From NCBI RefSeq assembly GCF_000422485.1, contig NZ_KE383855.1:25078-89077 (forward strand): DNA of 64,000 nucleotides, written 5' to 3'. How positions within the stretch are numbered: the stretch's first letter is position 1; every line of letters starts with the position of its first letter. Positions 33,195-41,676 of the stretch are shown one piece after another. Both the position numbers and the translations under genes were made by a program. This stretch comes from Paenibacillus pasadenensis DSM 19293. Lineage in GTDB: Bacteria > Bacillota > Bacilli > Paenibacillales > Paenibacillaceae. Under the pieces are notes generated by a model. That model saw nothing but the letters and a program-made list of their open reading frames with translations, had not been told where the DNA came from and made no database searches.

Positions 33195-34918
33195 GCGATT
33201 ATGAACGCCTCGTCATCCTGAACGACCAGTGGGCGGAGCAGATCGCCGCGCGGCAGATCGACGAGGCCGGCGGGGCGTCGGCCGGCGGAATCCTCGATCC
33301 GCTGACAGGCGCCGCTTGGCCGAATCATACGACGACGGCGGCGGCTATCGAGATGTGGGCGGGGGCGCTCGCCAATCCGGACTCGGCGAGATACCGCGAT
33401 CCAGAGCTGGCCGACCGCCTGGAGATGGTCTGCCGCTTCATGCTGCGCTTTCAGCATGAGGACGGGACGATATCGCCTGGCTGGACCAATTATCACTCTC
33501 CGCCCGACACGGCCTTCGTCGTGTGCGCCCTCGCGCGCGTCGTCGATCTGTGCGACCGTACCGGCTGGGACGGCTTCGCCAACGTGCTGACGGATCTTCG
33601 TCTGTGGCTCCGGCGCTCGATCCCGGCGATGCTGACAGGCGGCTGCCACACGCCCAACCATCGCTGGGTGATGACGGCCGCGCTAGGCTATCTGCATCGG
33701 ATGTTCGGCCTTCCCGAGCTGGAAGAGCGCGCGGAAGCCTGGCTCTCCGAAGGACTGGACGCGACGCCGGACGGAGAATGGACTGAACGAAGCAACGGCA
33801 TCTACAACGCGGTCAGCGATACGATGCTCATTCATGCGTCTCAGCTGCTGGACAAGCCGGAGCTGCTGGATTCGGTCCGGCGCAATTTGAGGATGATGGT
33901 CTATCTCGTGCACCCGGACGGCGAGGTCGTCACGGATTACTCCAGTCGTCAGGATTTCGGCCGCCGCCATACGCTGGCCTATTACTATTGCGCCTACCGC
34001 CTTATGGAAGAGATCGACGGCGATCCGCTATATGCCGCAATGGCCGATCTGGCCGCCGAGGCGATCCTGGTGGACGACGTTCCGCCGAATCAGGCGATCA
34101 TCGGCCATCTGCTGCATCCGCGGTGGCGCGAGCGGAGCGGCGAGCGTGCGGCCTTGCCGGAGTCGTACCGCATTGTTCTTAACCGCGGCTATGCCGCGAC
34201 CCGCGCTGCCGATCTGGACCAGCTGGCGCGCAATCCGCAGCCGCAGCCGGCTCACGGCGGCCTTCATACGGAGTTCGGCTCCCGAGTCGCCCGGTATCGG
34301 CATGGCAAGACGAGCGTCACGGCGATGACGGAGGCGCCGTCGTTCTTTTCTCTTCGGCACGGCGCCGTTCGGCTGCTAGGGGTCCTGCTGGCCTCCACGT
34401 TCGATCCCGGAAGCATGCGGATGCAGGAGCTGGAAGAGGTGGGCGGAGGCTGCAGGCTGTCCGGCAGTACGGTGAAGGGCTACTACGGCCCGCTGCCGGC
34501 GAGCGAGTTGACGAGCAGCGGCGCCCCTTGGTATTTGCTTCCCCACGGGCAGCGGCCCATGACGCATGAGCAGCGCCATTCCGTCGAAGCGCTCGTAACG
34601 GAGGCGGATGGAGGCTGGGACATCTCGCTGAGCGCGGAGGGCCCGGAGAGAGTGCTCACGCAGGTGTTGTTTCTCTTCGGCGCGGAAGGCGAGCTGACGG
34701 CCGACCTGCCGCTCGCGGAAGACGGCGAGGGGAGGCTCGGCTGGCACGGGGGCGGTGTCCGGTACGCATGCGGCGGCGATTGGCTCCATCTCGAAGGGGG
34801 AGTCCAGCAACACGCTCTTTCGACGATCAGCCATATGGCGTATCCGTCGGACTGCATCGCGCTCGTCGCCAAACTTATGACGCCGTATGCGCATACGTTC
34901 AGGCTGCGGTTGTCATAG
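33191..34918 (+). CDS. Unassigned alpha/alpha-toroid protein, possible polysaccharide lyase or glycosidase
   Basis: 575 residues, no signal peptide. The N-terminal 380 residues look like an alpha/alpha toroid, with conserved-looking polar aromatics: PNHTTTAAAIEMW, GCHTPNHRWVMTAALGYL, EWTERSNGIYNAVSDTM and YSSRQDFGRRHTLAYYY. The C-terminal part is strand-rich. That two-part layout recalls heparinase II/III-like lyases, but I cannot confirm it. Overlap with the isomerase gene and the strong terminator behind it make it the last gene of the sugar operon. Confidence 0.72.
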   Translation: MSDYERLVILNDQWAEQIAARQIDEAGGASAGGILDPLTGAAWPNHTTTAAAIEMWAGALANPDSARYRDPELADRLEMVCRFMLRFQHEDGTISPGWTNYHSPPDTAFVVCALARVVDLCDRTGWDGFANVLTDLRLWLRRSIPAMLTGGCHTPNHRWVMTAALGYLHRMFGLPELEERAEAWLSEGLDATPDGEWTERSNGIYNAVSDTMLIHASQLLDKPELLDSVRRNLRMMVYLVHPDGEVVTDYSSRQDFGRRHTLAYYYCAYRLMEEIDGDPLYAAMADLAAEAILVDDVPPNQAIIGHLLHPRWRERSGERAALPESYRIVLNRGYAATRAADLDQLARNPQPQPAHGGLHTEFGSRVARYRHGKTSVTAMTEAPSFFSLRHGAVRLLGVLLASTFDPGSMRMQELEEVGGGCRLSGSTVKGYYGPLPASELTSSGAPWYLLPHGQRPMTHEQRHSVEALVTEADGGWDISLSAEGPERVLTQVLFLFGAEGELTADLPLAEDGEGRLGWHGGGVRYACGGDWLHLEGGVQQHALSTISHMAYPSDCIALVAKLMTPYAHTFRLRLS

Positions 34919-34940
34919 ATGGAAAAAGGACGGCAAAAAA

Positions 34941-34976
34941 GGAAGGCGACCCTCCGCGGGTCGCCTTCCTTTTTCA
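34941..34976. terminator. Terminator ending the sugar locus
   Basis: Perfect stem AAGGAAGGCGACCC / GGGTCGCCTTCCTT with T tail. The preceding bases AAGGACGGCAAAAA match the terminator at 17106. It could also serve the convergent siderophore operon. Confidence 0.85.
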
Positions 34977-35017
34977 GCTGCGGCTTGACGCGCCGGCCTG
35001 AGCCTCGCCGCTCAGCG

Positions 35018-35839
35018 TCAGCCGCGTCCTTGTCCGGCCGCTGCCGCATGATGCCGGCCTCTCGGCACGACGAGCGGCGTGCCGGATACAGGATCCTCGA
35101 TGACGGTGCAGTCGAGGCCGAAGATGTCTTTGACGAGCGAGCCGGTGACGACGTCCGCCGGCTTGCCTTCGGCGACGAGCTTGCCCTCGTGCAGCGCGAA
35201 GATGTAGTCCGCGTACCGGGCGGACAGGTTGATGTCATGGAGCACCATGACGATCGTCGTGCCGTGGTCGCGGTTGAGGTCGGTGAGCAGGTCGAGGATC
35301 TCGACCTGATACGTGATGTCCAGGTACGTCGTCGGCTCGTCGAGGAACAGGATGTCGGTCTGCTGGGCGAGCGCCATCGCGATCCAGACGCGCTGGCGCT
35401 GCCCGCCCGACAGCTCGTCGATCGGCTTGTCCGCGAACTCGGTCACGCGCATCAGGTCCATCGCCTCGGCGACGGCCGCCGTATCTTTCTTGGACCAGCC
35501 GCCGAGCAGCGGCTGATGGGGATAGCGTCCGCGTCCGACCAGATCGGCGACGGAGATGCCCTCCGGCACGATCGGCGACTGCGGCAGGATGCCGACCGTC
35601 CGCGCGAGCTGCTTGGGAGCGATCGAGCCGATGGACCGTCCGTCCAGCGTCACCTGGCCGGCGGACGGCTTGATGAGCCGCGCCAGCGTCTTGAGCAGCG
35701 TCGACTTGCCGCAGCCGTTGGCTCCGATGATGACGCTGATCCGGCCGGACGGCACGACGAGGCTGACGCCGTCGACGACCGTCTTTTGGTCGTAGCCGGC
35801 CTCCAGCCGCTCGGCTTGGAACACAGGAGTCGGTTTCAT
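35018..35839 (-). CDS. Iron-siderophore ABC transporter ATPase
   Basis: 273 residues with Walker A GANGCGKST, signature LSGGQRQRVWIAMAL, Walker B ILFLDEPTTYLD and switch His in VLHDINLSARYAD, the FecE/FhuC/YusV pattern. It powers the two FecCD-type permeases encoded immediately upstream. Last gene of a four-gene operon read leftward under a Fur box, so expression should rise in iron limitation. Confidence 0.93.
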   Translation of the reverse strand: MKPTPVFQAERLEAGYDQKTVVDGVSLVVPSGRISVIIGANGCGKSTLLKTLARLIKPSAGQVTLDGRSIGSIAPKQLARTVGILPQSPIVPEGISVADLVGRGRYPHQPLLGGWSKKDTAAVAEAMDLMRVTEFADKPIDELSGGQRQRVWIAMALAQQTDILFLDEPTTYLDITYQVEILDLLTDLNRDHGTTIVMVLHDINLSARYADYIFALHEGKLVAEGKPADVVTGSLVKDIFGLDCTVIEDPVSGTPLVVPRGRHHAAAAGQGRG

Positions 35840-35841
35840 GG

Positions 35842-36873
35842 TTACAATTCTCCCCTTCGATTCATGCGGACAAGCAGGAAGATCAGATACGGCGCGCCGA
35901 GCAGCCCGGTGACGATGCCGACCGGGAACCGGTACGCGAAGGCGAACTGGCCGATCAGATCGGACGCCAGTACGAGGCTGGCTCCGACGAGCCCGGCCGG
36001 CACGACGTTCGAGAAGCCGGCTCCGGCGAGCCGCTTGGCGATCGGTCCCGCCAGGAAGGAGACGAAGGCGATCGGTCCCGTCGTCGCCGTGGCGAGCGCG
36101 ATCATGCAGACGGAGGCGAGGAACAGCGCGATCCGCGTCCGGTCGGCGCTGACGCCGAGCGACGTCGCGGACTGCTCGCCGAGCTCCAGCAGATGCAGCG
36201 GCTTGCCGAGCAGGATCAGGATCGGCGCGCAGATGAGCACGGACAGCGCCAGCGGCGGCAGCTCGTCCATGTGCGAGCCGTTGAGGCTGCCGGTCAGCCA
36301 GCGGACCGCCGCCGGCACGTCCTGCTCCGCGCTGACGAGCAGCAGGTACGAGATGACCGCGTCGAGCATCGCCTGGATGCCGATGCCGACGAGGATCAGC
36401 CGACCGATGGAGAACGACTTGCCGCGCGACAGCACGTAGATGACCGCCACGGTCGCCAGCCCGGCGATGACCGAGGCGACGTAGATGACGGCGCCGCTCG
36501 CCTGCAGGATGACGATGCCGAACACGGCCGCCGCGCTCGAGCCGGAGGTGATGCCGATGACGTTCGGATTGGCCAGCGGATTGCGCAGCAGCGTCTGGAA
36601 GATGTAGCCGCCCATGCCGAAGGCGAGTCCGGCCAGCAGGCCGGCGAGCATCCTCGGGAGCCGGATCGTGTTGACGGCGAAGGAGACGCCTTTGACCGAC
36701 TCGCCCGTGAGCGCCCGGATGACGTCCTGCACCGGATAGATCGTGCTGCCGAGCAGCAGCATGGCGCAGCAGAGCGCGAGCGTCAGCAGGGCGAGCAGCG
36801 ACGTGACGGCGATCCAGCGGCGGCGCCGGGCGCGGCGCCCCGCCGTGATGAGGGAGATCGAGGCCGCGCTCAT
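35842..36873 (-). CDS. Iron-siderophore ABC permease (FecCD family)
   Basis: 343 residues, about nine to ten hydrophobic segments. Family marks are RLPRMLAGLLAGLAFGMGGYIFQTLLRNPLANPNVIGITSGSS and GPIAFVSFLAGPIAKRLAG. Its start overlaps the stop of the partner permease (ATGA). It forms a heterodimer with that permease to pass ferric siderophore through the membrane. Confidence 0.93.
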   Translation of the reverse strand: MSAASISLITAGRRARRRRWIAVTSLLALLTLALCCAMLLLGSTIYPVQDVIRALTGESVKGVSFAVNTIRLPRMLAGLLAGLAFGMGGYIFQTLLRNPLANPNVIGITSGSSAAAVFGIVILQASGAVIYVASVIAGLATVAVIYVLSRGKSFSIGRLILVGIGIQAMLDAVISYLLLVSAEQDVPAAVRWLTGSLNGSHMDELPPLALSVLICAPILILLGKPLHLLELGEQSATSLGVSADRTRIALFLASVCMIALATATTGPIAFVSFLAGPIAKRLAGAGFSNVVPAGLVGASLVLASDLIGQFAFAYRFPVGIVTGLLGAPYLIFLLVRMNRRGEL

Positions 36874-37913
36874 AGGGAACGCACCTTCGCTTTCATCGCC
36901 AGCACGATCAGCAGCGGGGCGCCGATGAACGCCGTGACGACGCCGACCTCCAGCTCGCCGGGGTTGCCGGCCAGCCGGCCGACGATGTCGGACAGCGTCA
37001 GGATGACGGCGCCCGCGATCGCGGACATCGGGATGACGTACCGCAGGTCAGGACCGAGCACGAGCCGCATGAGATGGGTGGCCAGCAGCCCGATGAACCC
37101 GATCGGGCCGGCGAGCGCCGTCGTCGCTCCGCACAGCAGCACGCCGCCGAGCGCGGCGACGAACCGCAGGAAGCCGGTGCGGACGCCGAGGCCGGTCGCC
37201 GCGTCGTCTCCGAGCGCGAGCGCGTTGAGCGCCGGGGCGCACAGGATGGCGATGCCGATGCCCGCGAGCAGGAACGGCAGGAACGTGCCGATGCCGCTCC
37301 ATGTCGCCGAGCCGACGCTGCCGACCTGCCAGAACCGGAACTGGTCCATGACGTAGGAGCGCGGGATCATGATCGCGGTGACGAGCGAGGCCAGCGCCGC
37401 GCTCGTCGCCGCTCCCGCCAGAACGAGCTTAAGGGGCGTGGCGCCGCCACGTCCCATAGACCCGATGCCGAAGACGAAGACGGCGGTGATCGCCGCTCCC
37501 GCCAGAGCGAGCCAGATGTACTGGCTCGCGGTGCTGATGTTCAGGAAAGCCAGCCCGCAGACGACGAACAGAGCGGCGCCGGTGTTGACGCCCAGGATGC
37601 TCGGATCGGCGATCGGATTGCGGGTGACGGCCTGCATGAGCGCCCCGGACACGCCGAGCGCTCCGCCGCAGCAGAGGGCGAAGACGGTGCGGGAGATCCG
37701 CTTGCGGACGACGTTCGCCCCGTAGGTGTCCACCTCCGGATGGAACAAGCCGTCCATCAGCTCGTTCCACCGCACGAAGCGGGCGCCGAAGGCGAGGGAG
37801 GCGACGACGCACAGCGCGAGCAGGACGAGCCCGAGGATCAGCACCTTCGCAAAATGCTTCGGAGCCGGCGAGCTGCCCGCCGCGTCCGGGATGGCCGCCG
37901 CCGGATTAGCCAT
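36870..37913 (-). CDS. Iron-siderophore ABC permease (FecCD family)
   Basis: 347 residues, about ten hydrophobic segments, with LGVSGALMQAVTRNPIADPSILGVNTGA and GPIGFIGLLATHLMRLVLG as family marks. The start lies within the last codons of the binding-protein gene (8-bp overlap), which implies coupled translation. Partner of the next permease. Confidence 0.93.
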   Translation of the reverse strand: MANPAAAIPDAAGSSPAPKHFAKVLILGLVLLALCVVASLAFGARFVRWNELMDGLFHPEVDTYGANVVRKRISRTVFALCCGGALGVSGALMQAVTRNPIADPSILGVNTGAALFVVCGLAFLNISTASQYIWLALAGAAITAVFVFGIGSMGRGGATPLKLVLAGAATSAALASLVTAIMIPRSYVMDQFRFWQVGSVGSATWSGIGTFLPFLLAGIGIAILCAPALNALALGDDAATGLGVRTGFLRFVAALGGVLLCGATTALAGPIGFIGLLATHLMRLVLGPDLRYVIPMSAIAGAVILTLSDIVGRLAGNPGELEVGVVTAFIGAPLLIVLAMKAKVRSL

Positions 37914-38991
37914 TGCTCTTGTCGACGGCTTCTCCGATCAGCTTCAGATAGTCGTCGATCGTATAGGCGATGGACAGCGGATTCGGGTTGCCGGCTGCCG
38001 CGAGCGGCGTGCCGTTGCCGATGAAGACGACGGAGCCGCGCTGGATCGCGGCGATCTTGCCCAGCACCGGATCGGCCTTGACCGCTTCGTAGAGCGCTTC
38101 GTCGCCATAGCCGACCAGAATGTCGGCATCGCTCAGCGCTTCCGCGTTCTCGGCGCTCAGCTTGAGGGAGTAAGCCGTCGGATCGGTGATCTGGCTCGTG
38201 ACGCTCTCCGGATACTCCATGCCGAGCGAGACGAGGAATTCGCCGCGCGGATCGGCCGGCGTGTACAGATGCAGCTGCGACATGTCCTTCGCGGAGAAGT
38301 TGACCCAGACGACCTTTTTGCCTTTGAACTGCGGATAAGCCGCGGCTTTTTCCTGAATGAGGGCTTCCGTGTCCTTGATGAGCTGCTCGCCCTCGGCCTT
38401 CATGCCCATGCCGGTCGCGTTGAGCAGCACCTGCTCGCGCCACGTCGTCGCCCATGGAGCCTTCTCGTACGGCACGACCGGAGCGATCTGGCTCAGCGTG
38501 TCGTAGTCTTCCTGCGTGATGCCGGAGTACGACGCGAGGATGACGTCCGGATCGGAGTCGGAGATCGCTTCGAAATCAAGGCCGTCCGTGTCCTGGTAGA
38601 CGTTCGGCTTGTCCACGCCGAGCTCCTTGAGCTTCGCGGCGGTCCAAGGGAGCAGGCCGCTGTCGTCCTGTACGCCGTAGTTGGCTGCGGAGAAGCCGAC
38701 CGGCACGACGCCGAGCGCGAGCACGACGTCGTGGTTCGCCCACTGGACCGTCGCGACGCGCTCCGGCTTGCTTTCGATGGTCGTTTCGCCGAAGGCGTGC
38801 TTGATGACGATCGGATAGTCGGCGGCCGGCGCAGCGGTCGCTGCGGCTGTAGGAGCGGCGCTCGGAGACGGACTCGGCGAGGAGGCCGGGGAGTTGTTGG
38901 ACGTCGAGCTGGAGCAGCCGGCGAGCGCGAGCGTCAGCGCGGCGGCCAGGATCGGGAGACGGAGGGAGAAGCGGCGGTTCAAGGCATTCAT
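37906..38991 (-). CDS. Iron-siderophore-binding lipoprotein
   Basis: 361 residues. The signal peptide ends in the lipobox LALAGCSSS, followed by a long Ser/Pro/Ala linker. The body is a class III periplasmic-binding fold (KPERVATVQWANHDVVLALGVVPVGFSA, DVILASYSGITQEDYDTLSQIAPVV), as in FepB/FhuD-type proteins. First gene of the operon, behind a perfect Fur box. The exact siderophore cannot be told. Confidence 0.93.
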   Translation of the reverse strand: MNALNRRFSLRLPILAAALTLALAGCSSSTSNNSPASSPSPSPSAAPTAAATAAPAADYPIVIKHAFGETTIESKPERVATVQWANHDVVLALGVVPVGFSAANYGVQDDSGLLPWTAAKLKELGVDKPNVYQDTDGLDFEAISDSDPDVILASYSGITQEDYDTLSQIAPVVPYEKAPWATTWREQVLLNATGMGMKAEGEQLIKDTEALIQEKAAAYPQFKGKKVVWVNFSAKDMSQLHLYTPADPRGEFLVSLGMEYPESVTSQITDPTAYSLKLSAENAEALSDADILVGYGDEALYEAVKADPVLGKIAAIQRGSVVFIGNGTPLAAAGNPNPLSIAYTIDDYLKLIGEAVDKSNG

Positions 38992-39031
38992 CGTGGCATG
39001 ACCCTTCCTTTGTCTGTAATTTTGAAAATGA

Positions 39032-39046
39032 TGATAATGATTATCA
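39032..39046. promoter_or_regulatory. Fur box
   Basis: TGATAATGATTATCA is a perfect 7-1-7 Fur-type inverted repeat, 41 bp before the start of the siderophore-binding gene. Iron-loaded Fur is expected to repress the operon here. Confidence 0.93.
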
Positions 39047-39213
39047 GCATCAATGATAGCCCTCTTTTGAACAGCTTGTCAATAAAAACAGCTTGACGCG
39101 ATCCGCGAATAGGCGCGGCGGCGCGGTTTCCGAGCGGATTTCCCTCACAAGCGCTGCGAGGTTTGCCGATGTACGTTTCAGCACTTGATAGCGGTATCGA
39201 AAGGGGAAATCAC

Positions 39214-41655
39214 ATGGACAGACATCCATGCGGACAGATCGGGCCTTGGCGCAGGCGCCTGAGCGGCCTGCTGGCGCTGCTGCTGCTGGCCGGCCTGCTG
39301 CAGCCGCCCGGGCCGGCCTATGCGTCGTCCGGGACCGAGATTCACGGGACGCTGCATGCGGATGAGGCGGGAATTCCCGCAGACGGGACGAGCCGGGCGA
39401 CGGTGACCCTCGTGCTGAGGGACGGCAGCGGCGAGGCGGTGGAGCTGCCGCCGGAACAGATCCGGCTCCGGGCGACGCTCGGAGCCTGGGCGGGTCCGCC
39501 GGCAGCCCAGGGCGACGGCGAGTATGTCGCGGTGCTGACCGCGCCGACGACAGCCGGCATCAGCTACGTCAGCGCCGAGGCGGCGGGCGTGGCGGTGACG
39601 GATCTGGCGCGGGTCTATTTCAAGGCGGGACCGCCGTCGCCCGAGCGCTCGGTGCTGACGGCCAGCCGCATGAGCCTGCCGGCGGACGGCATCAGCCGGA
39701 CGGTGCTGACGCTGCAGCTCAAGGACCGCTACGGCAACGACATCGCCGAGCCGGCAGCCTCGGTGCAGTTCGCCGCTACGGGCGGGGAGCTCGGCACGGT
39801 GACGCATGCCGCTTACGGCCGCTACGCGGCGAACCTCGTCTCGGCGGCCTACGGCCCGATCGGCAGCCTGACGAGCGCTGCCGACGCGCCGCTCGAGCTG
39901 CGCCAGCACTGGGACGACGGCGCGATCCCGCAGGAGGCGCCGAACGGAGAGCCGCTGCCGGTGTCGCTCACGTTCGCCTACGAAAGCTACGGCGCCTACC
40001 AGGCCGAGCTGACGGCGCCGACCGAGGAAGGCGGAGCGGAAATCACTGCGGCCATGAACGGCGTGACGGTGGCGTCGAGCGTGTACGTGGCTTTCTCGCA
40101 CGAGACCCCGCCGCTTGAGCTCGCCTCGCTGCAGTTCGGACGCCCGGCTTATGACGTGGACGTCGGCGGGCAAGCGGAGCTCGAGGTGAGCGCGCTCTGG
40201 AGCGACCGCTCGGCGAGCCGCGTGACGGAGCTCGCCTCCTACCGGCTGGACGACGGCTCGATCGCCTCCGTGGACGCTAAGGGCGTCGTGCGCGGGCTGA
40301 AGCCCGGCCGGACGATGCTGACAGCCCAGTACGGAGGCTTGTCCGCAAGTGCCGAGCTTGTCGTGAACGCGCCGGCAGTCGAGCCGGAGCCGACGGCCTC
40401 TCCGGGCCTGCCGGAGCCGACCGCTCCGCCGGAGCCGCCTCCGATCCTGCCTCCCTCGCCGGGACCGTCGGCCCCGCCGGCGGAGCCGGATGCGGCGGTG
40501 CGGGCCGAGATCGTGTCGGCTGACGGGACGGCCGCGGCTGCGGCGATCCCGCTCGAGGCGATCCAAAACGGCGTCGTGCGGCTCGACCTGCCGGCTGCCG
40601 GAGGGGAGATCCGGCTGTCCGGCGCTGCGCTGCGCGAGATCGCGCGGCTGAACCCGCAGGCGAAGCTGCAGCTCCGCGAGGCGGGCGGAGCGACGCTGTC
40701 GGTGCCGATCTCCGAGCTGTCGGCCAAGCGGTACAGCGAGCGGTTCGGCGTGGCGGAGGATGCGGTCGGGTTTCATTTCAAGGCGCGCACTCCGGACGAG
40801 GCCATCGAGGCGGCGGTCTCTCAGGCGGCGGAAAGGCTTGGGGCGCGGAGGCTTTCGGCGGCAGCCTCGATCGACATCCAGGTGACGGGCGGCAACGGCA
40901 AAAGCGCGTTCCTGAGCGTGTTCGACCGCTACGCGGCGCGTACGGTTCCGCTGTCGGCAGACGCCGTCCCGGCGACGGCTGCGGGCGTCGCGTGGGATGC
41001 GGCGGCGAACCGCTTCCAGTTCGTGCCGACCCGGTTCGAACGGCAGGACGGCCGCTGGGTCGCGGTCATTGAGCGGCAGGGAGGCGGCATATTCACGGTC
41101 ATCGACCGGCCGGCGACGTTCCGCGACGTGGAGCGGCACTGGGGCCGGGCCTCGATCGAGCAGCTTGCTTCCAGGCTGATCTTCGAGGGACGGGGCCAGG
41201 GCCTGTTCGCTCCGGATGCGCCGATTACGCGCGCGGAGGTCGCGGCGCTGCTCGTGCGGTCGCTCGGACTCGCCGATGCGGAGACGGGCAGTCCGTTCGC
41301 GGATACGGCCGGCGGCTGGTACGAGCAGGCGGTGAGCGCGGCCTATCAGGCAGGGCTCGTCTCCGGCTACGAGGACGGATCGTTCCGTCCCGGCCGATCC
41401 GTGACGCGCCAGGAGCTCGTGCGGATGGTCGTCGGAGCGATGGCGTACACGGGCGCGGAGACGGCCGGCTCGGCCCGGACAGCGACGCTCGCCGATGCAG
41501 GCGAGATTGCGGCCTGGGCGCAGGCCGCAGCGATCAAGGCCGCAGAGACGGGCATCATCGCGGACGGCGGCAAGTTCAGGCCGACCAGCTTGTCCACGCG
41601 TGCGGAGACGGCCGCCATGCTGGAGCGGATGCTGAAGCTCGTGCGGTTCATTTAA
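39214..41655 (+). CDS. S-layer-anchored surface protein with invasin/Ig-like and SLH domains
   Basis: 813 residues from ATG 39214 (AAAGGGGAAA upstream); the open frame before it lacks a ribosome site. A signal peptide ends at AYASS. Two or more invasin-type Ig repeats follow (each starting [LI]PADG[TI]SR-TVTL), then a BIG2-type domain (SIASVDAKGVVRGLKPG) and a Pro-rich linker at about 395-430. A strand-rich module comes next, and three SLH repeats close the protein from about residue 645 (FRDVERHWGRASIEQL, GLVSGYEDGSFRPGRSVTR, GIIADGGKFRPTSLSTRAE). SLH domains bind pyruvylated wall polymer. The collagen-like gene follows after 21 bp, so the two are probably expressed together. Confidence 0.93.
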   Translation: MDRHPCGQIGPWRRRLSGLLALLLLAGLLQPPGPAYASSGTEIHGTLHADEAGIPADGTSRATVTLVLRDGSGEAVELPPEQIRLRATLGAWAGPPAAQGDGEYVAVLTAPTTAGISYVSAEAAGVAVTDLARVYFKAGPPSPERSVLTASRMSLPADGISRTVLTLQLKDRYGNDIAEPAASVQFAATGGELGTVTHAAYGRYAANLVSAAYGPIGSLTSAADAPLELRQHWDDGAIPQEAPNGEPLPVSLTFAYESYGAYQAELTAPTEEGGAEITAAMNGVTVASSVYVAFSHETPPLELASLQFGRPAYDVDVGGQAELEVSALWSDRSASRVTELASYRLDDGSIASVDAKGVVRGLKPGRTMLTAQYGGLSASAELVVNAPAVEPEPTASPGLPEPTAPPEPPPILPPSPGPSAPPAEPDAAVRAEIVSADGTAAAAAIPLEAIQNGVVRLDLPAAGGEIRLSGAALREIARLNPQAKLQLREAGGATLSVPISELSAKRYSERFGVAEDAVGFHFKARTPDEAIEAAVSQAAERLGARRLSAAASIDIQVTGGNGKSAFLSVFDRYAARTVPLSADAVPATAAGVAWDAAANRFQFVPTRFERQDGRWVAVIERQGGGIFTVIDRPATFRDVERHWGRASIEQLASRLIFEGRGQGLFAPDAPITRAEVAALLVRSLGLADAETGSPFADTAGGWYEQAVSAAYQAGLVSGYEDGSFRPGRSVTRQELVRMVVGAMAYTGAETAGSARTATLADAGEIAAWAQAAAIKAAETGIIADGGKFRPTSLSTRAETAAMLERMLKLVRFI

Positions 41656-41676
41656 CGAGAGAGAGGGTCATCATCG

